A DNA stretch of 15,811 bases from an uncultured Bacillota bacterium (GCA_905208455.1 CAJLPK010000035.1:1-15811); one strand, 5' to 3'. Shown: positions 1 through 7,821, counted from the first letter of the stretch. Notes: generated by a model not told the origin, from the sequence alone. Numbers and translations are program-made.

Positions 1-43
1 CCGGGCAAACCGGCGCATGACAATATTAAGGAGGAAACATCCA

Positions 44-790
44 ATGCGTAAACCCATCATTGCTGGTAACTGGAAAATGAACATGACTCCGTCCGAAGCC
101 AAGACCCTGATCGACGGCATTTTACCGCTGGTAAAGGACAACACCACGACGGAAGTCGTCGTCTGCCCGCCGGCCATTACCATCCCGGCTGTCAAGGAAT
201 ACATCAAGGGCACCAACATCCACCTGGGTGCACAGAACATGCACTGGGAAGAGAAGGGCGCTTTCACCGGCGAAACCAGCCCGCTGATGCTAAACGAGCT
301 GGAAGTGGAATATGTGATCCTCGGCCACAGCGAACGCCGCCAGTATTTTGCGGAAACCGATGAAACGGTCAACAAAAAGGTGCTGAGCGCGCTGGCGCAC
401 AACCTGAAACCCATCGTATGCGTCGGCGAAACGCTGGAACAGCGCGAAGAGGGCATCACCGATAAGCTGGTTTCCGACCAGACCATTGCGGCGCTGCAGG
501 GCGTAAAGGATTTCTCCACCGTCGTCATCGCGTATGAGCCCGTATGGGCCATCGGCACCGGCAAGACCGCTACGGCAGACGAAGCGAACCGTGTTTGCGG
601 CGTAATTCGTGCGGCGATTGCAAAGGAATTCGGCGCGGAAGTAGGCGAAAGCATCCGCATCCAGTACGGCGGCAGCATGAATGCCGGCAACGTAGCAGAC
701 CTGATGGCACAGCCGGAGATCGACGGCGGCCTCATCGGCGGCGCTGCCTTGAAGCCGGTAGACTTTTCCAAGCTTGTCAACAACCAATAA
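44..790 (+). CDS. tpiA: Triose-phosphate isomerase
   Basis: Interconverts dihydroxyacetone phosphate and glyceraldehyde 3-phosphate in glycolysis; cytosolic (beta/alpha)8 barrel, normally a dimer. The 248-residue product has the usual family length and all hallmarks: NWKMN with the substrate lysine K11, the catalytic H95 in LGHSERR, the catalytic E165 in AYEPVWAIGTGK (which includes the mobile loop), and the phosphate-binding YGGS (208-211) and IGGAAL (231-236) stretches. The ATG at 44 is chosen because AAGGAGG at 28-34 sits at correct spacing; an in-frame upstream ATG at 17 lies before that site and would add nine non-homologous residues. gpmI follows after 22 nt, so the two are very probably co-transcribed, as in the gap-pgk-tpiA-gpmI operons of Firmicutes. 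Bases 1-20 may hold the end of the preceding gene (a TGA lies at 18-20), but too little is visible to identify it. Confidence 0.98.
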   Translation: MRKPIIAGNWKMNMTPSEAKTLIDGILPLVKDNTTTEVVVCPPAITIPAVKEYIKGTNIHLGAQNMHWEEKGAFTGETSPLMLNELEVEYVILGHSERRQYFAETDETVNKKVLSALAHNLKPIVCVGETLEQREEGITDKLVSDQTIAALQGVKDFSTVVIAYEPVWAIGTGKTATADEANRVCGVIRAAIAKEFGAEVGESIRIQYGGSMNAGNVADLMAQPEIDGGLIGGAALKPVDFSKLVNNQ

Positions 791-812
791 TCCAAACAAT
801 CGAGGTAATCAA

Positions 813-2354
813 ATGGCAAAACCCATGACTGCATTGATCATTCTGGATGGGTTCGGCTGCAGCGCCGAAACCACAGGCAATGCCGTGGCAGCGGCGAAAA
901 AGCCCCATTTGGACGCCTTATTTGCCAAGTATCCCCACACCCGCCTGGCCGCCAGCGGCCTGGCGGTGGGGCTACCGGAAGGGCAGATGGGCAATTCCGA
1001 GGTAGGGCACCTGAACATCGGCGCAGGCCGCGTGGTGTACCAGGAGCTGACCCGTATCACCAAAGCAATCCAGGATGGCGACTTCTTTGAAAATCCCGCG
1101 TTTTTGGACGCGATGCATAGTGCAAAGGCAAACGGCAAGGCCCTTCATTTGTTTGCGCTTTGCTCCGATGGCGGCGTACACAGCCACATCAACCACTTTT
1201 TGGCGCTGGCAGAGATGGCCAAGCGCCAGGGCCTTGAAAAGGTATATCTGCACTGCTTTATGGACGGCCGCGATGTGGCGCCGACCAGCGGCAAGGGCTT
1301 TATCGAACAGGTGCAGGCCAAGCTCAAAGAGCTGGGCGTAGGCAAAATCGCGACCATCATCGGCCGCTACTATGCCATGGACCGCGACAATCGCTGGGAG
1401 CGCGTGGAGCAGGCCTACAACGCCATGGTGCTGGGCGAGGGCGTGCATGGTGAGGACCCGGCTGCGATGGTGCAGAAGAGCTATGATGAGGATGTGACGG
1501 ATGAATTCATCAAGCCCATCGTCATCACGGAAAACGGCGCGCCGGTGGCGACCATTCAGCCGGGCGACAGTGTAATCTTTGCCAATTTCCGTCCGGATCG
1601 TGCGCGTGAGATCACGCGGGCGCTCCTCTTTGAGGATTTTGACGGCTTTACGCGCAAAAACGGGTACTTTCCGCTTAAGTATGTCAGCATGACGCAGTAT
1701 GATGCGACCTTTGCCGGCAAGCTGGAGGTAGCCTTTAAGCCGGAAACGCTGAAAAATACGCTGGGCGAGTATCTGGCAAGCTGTGATAAGACGCAGCTGC
1801 GCATTGCGGAAACGGAAAAATATGCACATGTGACGTTCTTTTTCAACGGCGGCGTGGAAAAGGAAAACCCCGGCGAAGACCGGGCGCTGATCCCGTCCCC
1901 CAAGGTGGCGACATATGATCTTCAGCCTGAAATGAGCGCGTACCAGGTGGCGGAGGAGGCGGTCAAACGCATTGAATCCGGCAAGTACGATGTGATGATC
2001 CTAAACTTTGCCAACCCCGACATGGTAGGCCATACCGGCGTGATGGAAGCGGCCGTCAAAGCAGTGGAAGCTGTGGATGAGTGCGCAGGCAAGGTAATCG
2101 ACGCAGTGCTGAAAACCGGCGGCTGTGTGCTGCTGACGGCGGACCACGGCAACGCGGAGAAGATGATCGACGAAAAGGGCGGCCCGATGACGGCGCATAC
2201 CACCAGCCTGGTGCCGCTGCTGCTGGCAGACCCGCAGCATCCGGAGCGCAAGCTGGCGGACAGCGGCGCGCTGTGCGATCTGGCGCCTACGATGCTGGCG
2301 CTGATGGATCTGCCGCAGCCGGCAGAAATGACGGGCAAGAGCCTGCTTAAATAA
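813..2354 (+). CDS. gpmI: Cofactor-independent phosphoglycerate mutase
   Basis: Interconverts 3- and 2-phosphoglycerate using two Mn2+ ions and a phosphoserine intermediate; alkaline-phosphatase superfamily, cytosolic glycolysis. The 513 residues match the usual length of about 510. Visible motifs are ILDGFG with metal ligand D12, the nucleophile S62 in MGNSEVGH, DGRDVAP in the inserted transferase domain, NPDMVGHTG, and the C-terminal metal motif TADHGN (D444, H445). The start at 813 (MAKPMTALI) is preferred over an in-frame ATG at 774, which overlaps the end of tpiA and lacks homology; GAGG at 802-805 is the ribosome binding site. It is the last gene of the glycolytic unit and is followed by a strong terminator. 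Enolase, often next in such operons, is not found downstream here. Confidence 0.98.
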   Translation: MAKPMTALIILDGFGCSAETTGNAVAAAKKPHLDALFAKYPHTRLAASGLAVGLPEGQMGNSEVGHLNIGAGRVVYQELTRITKAIQDGDFFENPAFLDAMHSAKANGKALHLFALCSDGGVHSHINHFLALAEMAKRQGLEKVYLHCFMDGRDVAPTSGKGFIEQVQAKLKELGVGKIATIIGRYYAMDRDNRWERVEQAYNAMVLGEGVHGEDPAAMVQKSYDEDVTDEFIKPIVITENGAPVATIQPGDSVIFANFRPDRAREITRALLFEDFDGFTRKNGYFPLKYVSMTQYDATFAGKLEVAFKPETLKNTLGEYLASCDKTQLRIAETEKYAHVTFFFNGGVEKENPGEDRALIPSPKVATYDLQPEMSAYQVAEEAVKRIESGKYDVMILNFANPDMVGHTGVMEAAVKAVEAVDECAGKVIDAVLKTGGCVLLTADHGNAEKMIDEKGGPMTAHTTSLVPLLLADPQHPERKLADSGALCDLAPTMLALMDLPQPAEMTGKSLLK

Positions 2355-2364
2355 CAAGGCATAG

Positions 2365-2397
2365 AAAAGGACGGTGGCGGTATCCATCGTCCTTTTT
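2365..2397 (+). terminator. Intrinsic terminator after gpmI
   Basis: A 13-bp stem (2365-2377 with 2384-2396, one G-T wobble) with a 6-nt loop ends in a run of T. It closes the tpiA-gpmI unit. It lies only about 14 nt before the ribosome binding site of the acetyltransferase gene, so that gene needs readthrough or a promoter not evident in the short gap. Confidence 0.92.
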
Positions 2398-2424
2398 GGT
2401 TTAGCCGAAAAAGGGGAAATGAAG

Positions 2425-2928
2425 ATGGAACAGATGGCATTCCGCAAGGCGAGGCCAGAGGACCTGGCGCAGGTGTTTGCGCTGTTTACCGACGCCATCC
2501 GTGCGATGGAGGAGGACGGCATCCCGCAGTGGGATGAGGTGTACCCGGATGAACGCACGCTAAAAGAGGACATTGAGCATGGGCAGCTGTATTTGGCGGA
2601 GCTGGAAGGGAGGCCTGCGGCGGTGTTTGTGCTGAACCGGGAATACGACCCGCAGTATGCCAACGGCGCTTGGGCAGAGCCGGACCGCTATTTGGTGCTC
2701 CATCGGCTCTGTGTAAGCCCAAGGGTACAGAACCGCGGGCTGGGCAAGCTGACTGTACAGGCGGCGGAAGAGCAGGCGTCTGTGCTGGGCGCAAAGGCGC
2801 TGCGCCTGGATGCCTTCAAGCAAAATCCCTATGCGCTTCGCCTGTATGAACGCATGGGCTACCGTATCGTAGGCGATGTAGTATTTCGCAAGGGGCCTTT
2901 TTTCCTGATGGAAAAGGGGCTGGGATAA
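2425..2928 (+). CDS. GNAT-family N-acetyltransferase
   Basis: Predicted to transfer an acyl group from acyl-CoA to an amine; the substrate cannot be read from sequence. From the ATG at 2425 the protein has 167 residues, one GNAT domain. Motif A is RLCVSPRVQNRGLGK (residues 94-108), with the Q-x-x-G-x-G pyrophosphate-binding loop at 102-107. Motif B is NPYALRLYERMGY (134-146), where the tyrosine usually acts as general acid. The ATG at 2425 lies about 8 nt after GGGG (2413-2416); an ATG two codons upstream (2419) is also possible, and a GTG at 2374 sits inside the terminator stem and is unlikely. It is separated from gpmI by a terminator and is convergent with the surface-protein gene, sharing the terminator between them. 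Codon use is GC-rich like the backbone. Confidence 0.88.
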   Translation: MEQMAFRKARPEDLAQVFALFTDAIRAMEEDGIPQWDEVYPDERTLKEDIEHGQLYLAELEGRPAAVFVLNREYDPQYANGAWAEPDRYLVLHRLCVSPRVQNRGLGKLTVQAAEEQASVLGAKALRLDAFKQNPYALRLYERMGYRIVGDVVFRKGPFFLMEKGLG

Positions 2929-2932
2929 AAAG

Positions 2933-2962
2933 AAAAGCCAACGGCAGCGCCGTTGGCTTTTT
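2933..2962. terminator. Bidirectional intrinsic terminator between convergent genes
   Basis: A perfect 13-bp stem (2933-2945 with 2949-2961) with a 3-nt loop is flanked by A-rich sequence on the left and T-rich sequence on the right. It therefore works as a terminator for the acetyltransferase gene on the plus strand and for the surface-protein gene on the minus strand, whose stop codon is at 2978. Confidence 0.93.
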
Positions 2963-2977
2963 ACTTAGCATAGATTA

Positions 2978-4024
2978 TTAGGACAGGCTTTTTTTCACAC
3001 GCAGGGCGGTGAGGCCAAGACCCGCGGCAGAGAGGAGGAGCAGCGACAGCCAAAGCCCGGAGGCGGAAGAATCACCCGTTTGGGGAGAAGCGGCCGGCTG
3101 CGTATCGGCGTTGCCATCCGCCTGAGCTGCGGCCTTTTTCTCCAGCCCGGCGATGGCATCTTCGATGGCGGCGGCCATGGCGTCCACCTTATCCTGCTGG
3201 GTCTCGTCCAAATCGTAGACGACGGCTTCCAGCGCCGCGGTGACAGCGGAAAAGTCCTTGTAATCTTCAGGATTTAAGGCTTTGGCTTTGGCAATGGCGG
3301 CCTCTACCTTGCTGTAATCCGCCGCCTTCAGCACGCCCACAGTCGCGGTAACCGGCTGCGCAAGCGGGCTGTAATTGACGGCGCTGTCCAGCACGTTGGC
3401 GGAAAATACGGCCCGGCCATCGCCCAGCACAAATACAGCGCTGTACTGGTTGCCGTTCTTGGTTACAGAGGTCCCCTCTTTCAGGGAGGCATTTTGGGCG
3501 GTTAGGGAAATTTGATCGGCTGTGGGTAAGCCCTCCGGCGCATTGTAATCATTTTCCAGGGTAGCGGTGACTGTGACCTCCTGCCCGGCTTTGCCGGACT
3601 GCGTATCCACAGAAAGCAAAAGCTGCGGCACGGCTTCGGTGATGGTGACGTCGGTTTCCACGTTGGTCATGCGATCAGGGCAGACATACCAATCGTTCCA
3701 GTCGATGTCACTTTCAGGATTGCGGTTTTTGAAAACAATGTTTGTCATTTCCTCCAACACAGTATAATGCCCGGCATTGGCAGAAGCGAGCGTGCCGGTA
3801 GCCGTAGCGGAAAAGTCCTCGTAATCCACATCCTCAGCCATAGCAAAGTACATATCCGTGACCTCAACGGTATTGGCGCCGTTGTAGGGGCGGCTGGTCG
3901 CGGTCGCCAGGTTCTTTTGATTCGGCCCAGGGGCTGCCAGGGCCGCGGCAGGCAGCAGCGAGGCAGAGACCAGCAAAGCCAGCACTAGGGCGGAGAAGCG
4001 GTGTTTTTGTTTGGCGTTACACAT
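2978..4024 (-). CDS. Secreted cell-wall-sorted surface protein (YDG-like and FIVAR-like domains)
   Basis: A 348-residue exported protein of unknown ligand. It begins with a signal peptide: basic KQKHR, a hydrophobic stretch to about residue 29, and an Ala-rich cleavage zone near residue 30. Residues 40-100 (SRPYNGANTVEV... ATGTLASANAGHYTV) resemble a YDG-type adhesin repeat. Residues 133-230 look like an Ig-like beta domain, and residues 232-297 are helical and FIVAR-like. A Gln/Asp/Pro-rich linker leads to SPQTGD (313-318), a hydrophobic segment (about 322-340) and a basic tail RVKKSLS: a sortase sorting signal with Ser in place of the usual Leu. AGGAGGG stands 7 nt before the ATG at 4024. 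It is transcribed from the minus strand and ends at the shared bidirectional terminator. Being only one copy of each module, it is short for an adhesin. Function (binding, scaffold) is not deducible. The domain names come from pattern likeness only. Confidence 0.82.
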   Translation of the reverse strand: MCNAKQKHRFSALVLALLVSASLLPAAALAAPGPNQKNLATATSRPYNGANTVEVTDMYFAMAEDVDYEDFSATATGTLASANAGHYTVLEEMTNIVFKNRNPESDIDWNDWYVCPDRMTNVETDVTITEAVPQLLLSVDTQSGKAGQEVTVTATLENDYNAPEGLPTADQISLTAQNASLKEGTSVTKNGNQYSAVFVLGDGRAVFSANVLDSAVNYSPLAQPVTATVGVLKAADYSKVEAAIAKAKALNPEDYKDFSAVTAALEAVVYDLDETQQDKVDAMAAAIEDAIAGLEKKAAAQADGNADTQPAASPQTGDSSASGLWLSLLLLSAAGLGLTALRVKKSLS

Positions 4025-4044
4025 AAAGATTCCCTCCTAAATCT

Positions 4045-4061
4045 ATACCTTTTAGAGGTAT
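4045..4061 (-). promoter_or_regulatory. Small inverted repeat in the leader of the surface-protein gene
   Basis: ATACCT (4045-4050) and AGGTAT (4056-4061) form a 6-bp hairpin with a 5-nt loop just upstream of the AGGAGGG ribosome binding site at about 4032-4038. It could be an operator or an mRNA 5' hairpin; no known riboswitch consensus is recognised. No convincing promoter was found for this gene between 4062 and 4180. Confidence 0.3.
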
Positions 4062-4181
4062 CGCCAAGAGGGAACCGAACAGTGTTTGAGGACATAAAAA
4101 GGGGCATTTCTACCCTATATAATCTAAAATATGGATAATTGAGAGCAATACAAAAAGGTATGCTTTCTGGTACATGACACG

Positions 4182-4433
4182 TCAGCCGGGCAGGCCGTTT
4201 TCCTGACGCTCCATATTTTCTACGACAACGTCATAGATTTCACCAAGCGACGCGCAGTATTCCAAAACCTGCCAGGGCTCGTTGGTATGGTAGTGGATCT
4301 TGATCAGCGTTTCGTCCCCCACGGCAAGGAGGCAGTCGCCTTTGATGTTGTTGGTAATATAATCGTTGATTGCGTCTTCAGAAAGCCCTTTACCATCAAT
4401 TAAGAGCTGTGTATCAAATTTGTATTCAAGCAT
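4182..4433 (-). CDS. Free-standing FakA/Dak-type domain protein (Dak1_2-like)
   Basis: An 83-residue protein that matches only the domain following the DhaL-type kinase domain in FakA/YloV fatty-acid kinases. Visible likenesses are the opening EYKFDTQLLI, the central GDCLLAVGDETLIKIHYHTNEP (in FakA: ...VVGDDDLVKVHVHT...) and the closing GEIYDVVVENMERQ (in FakA: ...KIENMREQ). In FakA this part helps present the fatty-acid carrier DegV/FakB; neither kinase domain nor DegV partner is present here. The ATG at 4433 has GAAAGGA about 10 nt upstream; a TTG at 4454 in the same frame is less likely because it precedes that site. A good promoter lies just upstream, so it appears to be a real gene and not debris, although a domain remnant cannot be excluded. 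No clear terminator follows; transcription may run on towards the surface-protein gene 157 nt downstream. Confidence 0.68.
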   Translation of the reverse strand: MLEYKFDTQLLIDGKGLSEDAINDYITNNIKGDCLLAVGDETLIKIHYHTNEPWQVLEYCASLGEIYDVVVENMERQENGLPG

Positions 4434-4466
4434 GGTACATAGGTCCTTTCCCAATGAATTACCTTT

Positions 4467-4495
4467 ATTTTACAGAAAATTGACCGGAAGTGCAA
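4467..4495 (-). promoter_or_regulatory. Sigma-A-type promoter of the FakA-domain gene
   Basis: On the minus strand, -35 TTGCAC (4490-4495) and -10 TAAAAT (4467-4472) are separated by exactly 17 nt. The transcript would start near 4460, giving a short leader that contains GAAAGGA before the ATG at 4433. Confidence 0.65.
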
Positions 4496-4667
4496 TGCGA
4501 TTCGGATATATTCCGCAAGAGGGACAAGAAAAGCGCGGAAAAGGGATATAAAATCCAAATATAATGATATATAAATATATATTTGCAGGGAAGCGGGATA
4601 CAATAAAAGCAGCAAAGACAGGAAATCACGGCAGAATGGAAAATCATAAAATTACAGGCGATTTTCC

Positions 4668-4696
4668 TTGCAAAACCATGAAGTGAATGGTATAAT
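4668..4696 (+). promoter_or_regulatory. Sigma-A-type promoter of secG
   Basis: -35 TTGCAA (4668-4673), a 17-nt spacer and a consensus -10 TATAAT (4691-4696) lie 36 nt before the secG start codon. This is the clearest promoter for the secG-rnr-smpB block. Confidence 0.8.
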
Positions 4697-4731
4697 CCAT
4701 CTGATACACAAGTAAGTGGAGGGGTTTTCCA

Positions 4732-4980
4732 GTGACAACTGTCATCACAATCGGAAAAATCGTATTATGCATCCTTTGCGTATTCATCGTATTTATCATT
4801 GCAGCGCAAAAGCCGGCGGATGACAATCCGGGCGCGGCGCTGGGCCAGGGAAATACAGATTCCTATGCGAATAAGATGAGAGCCCGCACGGTAGAAGGCA
4901 AGCTCAACCGGATGACAAAGATCGGCGGCATTGCCGTCGGCATTGTGTCCTTTGCGCTGGTATTGATGCAGAGCCTTTGA
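4732..4980 (+). CDS. secG: Preprotein translocase subunit SecG
   Basis: Small membrane subunit of the SecYEG channel that helps SecA-driven protein export. The 82-residue product shows the family layout: TM1 at about 5-25 (VITIGKIVLCILCVFIVFII), a short polar loop with the characteristic G-x-G stretch (GAALGQGN, 34-41), and TM2 at about 62-80. Translation starts at a GTG (4732), supported by GGAGGGG at 4718-4724 seven nt upstream. The position directly upstream of rnr-smpB-ssrA is the conserved Firmicutes order and supports the call. A strong terminator follows the stop codon and lies just ahead of rnr. Confidence 0.93.
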   Translation: MTTVITIGKIVLCILCVFIVFIIAAQKPADDNPGAALGQGNTDSYANKMRARTVEGKLNRMTKIGGIAVGIVSFALVLMQSL

Positions 4981-5011
4981 TAGGCGGGGCCGCAACAAAG
5001 ATAAAAAACGG

Positions 5012-5048
5012 AAAAGGTGCTCTTACGAAATAGGGGCACCTTTTTTTT
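5012..5048 (+). terminator. Intrinsic terminator between secG and rnr
   Basis: An 11-bp stem (5012-5022 with 5034-5044, one wobble) and a run of eight T (5041-5048). The T-run directly abuts GGAGG, the rnr ribosome binding site at 5049-5053. It should reduce rnr-smpB transcription from the secG promoter, leaving rnr to partial readthrough; no separate rnr promoter is evident in the 77-nt gap. Confidence 0.88.
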
Positions 5049-5057
5049 GGAGGAAAC

Positions 5058-7283
5058 GTGGAACATTACAGTCAAGAGATGGAACGAGACATTTTACAAT
5101 ATTTACAGGAGCAGACGGCGCCCGTTTCCCAGGGAGAGCTGGAAAAGGCGACGGCGCTGCACCGGGATGTGCTTGCAGGCTGCCTGACCCAGATGGAAAA
5201 TGAGGGGAAGGTGATGCAGACCAAGCGGGGCAAATGGGCATGGCCGGCGCTTTTGGGCTGCGTATGCGGCCGGGTACAGGGCACGCGCAAGGGGTTTGCG
5301 TTTTTGCTGGCGGAGGACGGCGGAGAGGATGTGTTCCTGCCGCAGGATGCGCTGCGGGGGGCCATGCATGGCGACCGCGTGCTGGTGCGCACCTTTGCCC
5401 CGAATCGGCGCGGCAAGGGCTTGCAGCGGGAAGGAGAAGTGCTGCGCATTTTGCAGCGTGCCCGCCAAACAGTGGTAGGGACGCTGGAAAAGGGGCACTA
5501 TGCTTCGTTTTTGATTCCAGAGGACAGGCGGCTGCCTGACCTATTGATTCCCAAGGGCAAGACAGGCGGCGCCCAGCACGGACAGCTTGTGGTGGTGAAA
5601 ATTACCGCCTACCAGCAGGAAAACCGCAATGCGGAGGGCGAAGTGATAGAGATCTTAGGCGAGGCAGGCTCTGCGGAGGCGGATCTGTTGGGCATCATCC
5701 GCCATTATGGGCTGAAGGAGACGTTTGAGCCAAAGACGCTCGAGGAGGCCAAGGAAGTGCCGCAGCAGGTCACAGACCGGGAAAGCGCAAAGCGGGAGGA
5801 TTTCCGCAATCTTTTGACAGTGACCATCGACGGGGCGGATGCCAGGGATTTTGACGACGCCATTTCGCTGGAGCGTACGGAAGCGGGGCATGCGCTGTAC
5901 GTACACATTGCAGACGTGACGCACTATGTGAAGCCGGGCAGCGCGCTGGATAAAGAGGCCTATGAGCGGGGCACGAGCGTGTACTTTCCGGGGGCCGTGC
6001 TGCCGATGCTGCCGGAGGCGCTTTCCAACGGGATATGCTCATTGAACCAGAAAGAGGACCGGCTGACGCTTTCCTGCATCATGCAGGTGGATCAAAACGG
6101 ATATGTGACGAGCTTCCGTTTTGCGCGCGGGGTCATCAAGGTGGATAAGCGGGTGACGTATGAGGACGCCAACGCCATTTTGGAGCGGGGCGATGAAGGC
6201 ATAGCCAAGGCGTACCGGCCCGTGCTGGCGCTGTTGGAGGAGATGCGCACCCTGGCGGAAAAGCTGATGCGCAACAAGCAGCGGCGCGGCAGCCTGGATT
6301 TTGAGCTTCCGGAGTCCGCCTTTACGCTGAATGAAGAGGGACGGGCCGTGGATGTCTTTGTACACGAACGCGGCATTGCCAACCGCATGATCGAGGAGTT
6401 CATGCTGCTGGCCAACGAATGTGCCGCAAAGTTTGCCGGGCAATCCGATCTGCCGTTCCTGTACCGGGTGCATGAGGACCCGGCCGAGGAAAAAATGGCG
6501 GAGTTTTTTGCGATGTGCAAAGCGTTGGGCGTATCGTTTCAAAAGCCGAAGCGTAAGCTGAAGCCAAGGGATCTGCAGGCGCTTTTGGTACAGACACAGC
6601 AAGAGCCGTATGCCGATGCCGTCAGCCGCGTGATGCTGCGCAGCCTGAAAAAGGCGCGGTACTGCGAGGAGGATCTGGGGCATTTTGGCCTGGCGCTCAA
6701 GCACTACTGCCATTTCACCTCTCCCATTCGTCGGTACCCCGACATGGTGGTGCACCGCGCCATCATTGCCAAGCTGGAGGGCGGCCTTTCCGAAAAAGCG
6801 TTGGAGCAGCAAGCGCGCCAAATGCCGGAATACGGGCGGCATACCAGCGAATGCGAACGGGTGGCGATGGAAGCGGAGCGCGCCGTGGATGATTTGAAGC
6901 GGGCGGAATACATGCAGGATAAGCTCGGGGAGGTCTACGAAGGCGTGGTATCGTCGGTCACGGCGTTTGGGCTGTTCGTGGAACTGGAAAACACCATCGA
7001 GGGCCTGGTTCCCATCGCAATGCTGGAGGATGATTATTATATTTATGACGAGCAGCTGTATCGGCTGATCGGCCGCAGCACGGGCATGGTATATGCCTTG
7101 GGGCAGCGCGTAACGGTGAAGGTCACGGCGGTAGATCTGGCGATGCGCCGGGTAGAGTTTGCGCTGGAAGAGGCCGAAGCTGTGGCCGGCTTAAAGCAGG
7201 AAAAGCAGATGCACCGAACCAGGCGCCAGAAAAAGGCACAGGGGAAACGGCGCAGGGGACGGCAAAAACGGCGGCGCAGATAG
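5058..7283 (+). CDS. rnr: Ribonuclease R
   Basis: A processive 3'-to-5' exoribonuclease that degrades structured RNA, rRNA and, together with tmRNA-SmpB, non-stop mRNAs. In the 741 residues the order is: N-terminal winged-helix-like region (1-60), two cold-shock/OB domains (about 62-215), the RNB catalytic domain (about 250-600) with the acidic metal cluster DARDFDDA (261-268; D261, D264, D266 and D267), an S1 RNA-binding domain (623-703; GEVYEGVVSSVTAFGLFVEL), and a C-terminal tail from about 719 made almost only of Arg and Lys. Length is typical. Start is GTG at 5058, directly after GGAGG at 5049-5053; no nearer ATG fits. The preceding secG terminator suggests expression by readthrough. smpB follows after 63 nt. 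The basic tail is a common feature of the family and may bind RNA or the ribosome. Confidence 0.96.
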   Translation: MEHYSQEMERDILQYLQEQTAPVSQGELEKATALHRDVLAGCLTQMENEGKVMQTKRGKWAWPALLGCVCGRVQGTRKGFAFLLAEDGGEDVFLPQDALRGAMHGDRVLVRTFAPNRRGKGLQREGEVLRILQRARQTVVGTLEKGHYASFLIPEDRRLPDLLIPKGKTGGAQHGQLVVVKITAYQQENRNAEGEVIEILGEAGSAEADLLGIIRHYGLKETFEPKTLEEAKEVPQQVTDRESAKREDFRNLLTVTIDGADARDFDDAISLERTEAGHALYVHIADVTHYVKPGSALDKEAYERGTSVYFPGAVLPMLPEALSNGICSLNQKEDRLTLSCIMQVDQNGYVTSFRFARGVIKVDKRVTYEDANAILERGDEGIAKAYRPVLALLEEMRTLAEKLMRNKQRRGSLDFELPESAFTLNEEGRAVDVFVHERGIANRMIEEFMLLANECAAKFAGQSDLPFLYRVHEDPAEEKMAEFFAMCKALGVSFQKPKRKLKPRDLQALLVQTQQEPYADAVSRVMLRSLKKARYCEEDLGHFGLALKHYCHFTSPIRRYPDMVVHRAIIAKLEGGLSEKALEQQARQMPEYGRHTSECERVAMEAERAVDDLKRAEYMQDKLGEVYEGVVSSVTAFGLFVELENTIEGLVPIAMLEDDYYIYDEQLYRLIGRSTGMVYALGQRVTVKVTAVDLAMRRVEFALEEAEAVAGLKQEKQMHRTRRQKKAQGKRRRGRQKRRRR

Positions 7284-7303
7284 TGGCGCTGAAGAAGAAA
7301 ACC

Positions 7304-7312
7304 TGCTATACT
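7304..7312 (+). promoter_or_regulatory. Possible extended -10 promoter for smpB
   Basis: TGC-TATACT (TGn plus a -10 box, 7304-7312) lies 34 nt before the smpB start in the rnr-smpB gap. There is no recognisable -35 box, so this would act as an extended -10 promoter if real; it overlaps a repetitive TACTGTACTGTAC stretch. Confidence 0.3.
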
Positions 7313-7346
7313 GTACTGTACGACAAAAAGAAAGGGGTGGGCGCGG

Positions 7347-7814
7347 ATGCCGGCATCCATAGGAAGAAAGATCGCCATACAAAACAGACGGGCCCGCCAT
7401 GAGTATTTTGTGGAGGATAGGGTGGAGGCTGGCCTGGTATTGAGCGGCACGGAAGTAAAATCCCTGCGCAAGGGGCGGGGCAACCTGCAGGACAGCTATA
7501 TCCAGATCCGGGACGGCGAGGCGTTTGTCTTGGGCTTTCACATTTCCCCTTATGAGCAGGGCAATATTTTCAACCGCGACCCGCTGCGGGAGAAAAAGCT
7601 GCTGCTGCATAAGGCAGAGATCCGAAAGCTGCAGGCGCAGGTGATGCGTGACGGATATACGCTGATCCCTCTTTCGGTTTATTTTTCAAAAAACAGAGCA
7701 AAGCTGGAGGTAGGCGTTTGCAAGGGCAAAAAGCTCTATGATAAGCGCGCCTCTGCCAAGGCCAAGGACGATGCCCGTGAGATGGAACGCGCGTTCCGCG
7801 AACGGCAGAAATAA
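7347..7814 (+). CDS. smpB: SsrA-binding protein SmpB
   Basis: Binds the tRNA-like part of tmRNA and brings it to stalled ribosomes for trans-translation; its C-terminal tail enters the empty mRNA channel. The 155-residue length is normal. Visible family motifs are NRRARHEYFVEDRVEAGLVL near the N-terminus, SGTEVKSLRKGRGNL (33-47) in the OB-fold core, HISPYEQGN (65-73), RDPLREKKLLLHK (78-89) and GKKLYDKR (127-134), followed by the basic, Ala-rich tail (135-155). The ATG at 7347 follows AAGGGG (7332-7336). It is 7 nt from the start of the tmRNA gene region (stop at 7814, tmRNA at 7822), so protein and RNA partner are adjacent and probably on one transcript. Confidence 0.97.
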   Translation: MPASIGRKIAIQNRRARHEYFVEDRVEAGLVLSGTEVKSLRKGRGNLQDSYIQIRDGEAFVLGFHISPYEQGNIFNRDPLREKKLLLHKAEIRKLQAQVMRDGYTLIPLSVYFSKNRAKLEVGVCKGKKLYDKRASAKAKDDAREMERAFRERQK

Positions 7815-7821
7815 AAGACAT

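Noticed and set aside
6039..6842. Long minus-strand reading frame opposite rnr
   Set aside because: Shadow of the RNase R catalytic domain; no start signal or recognisable domain.
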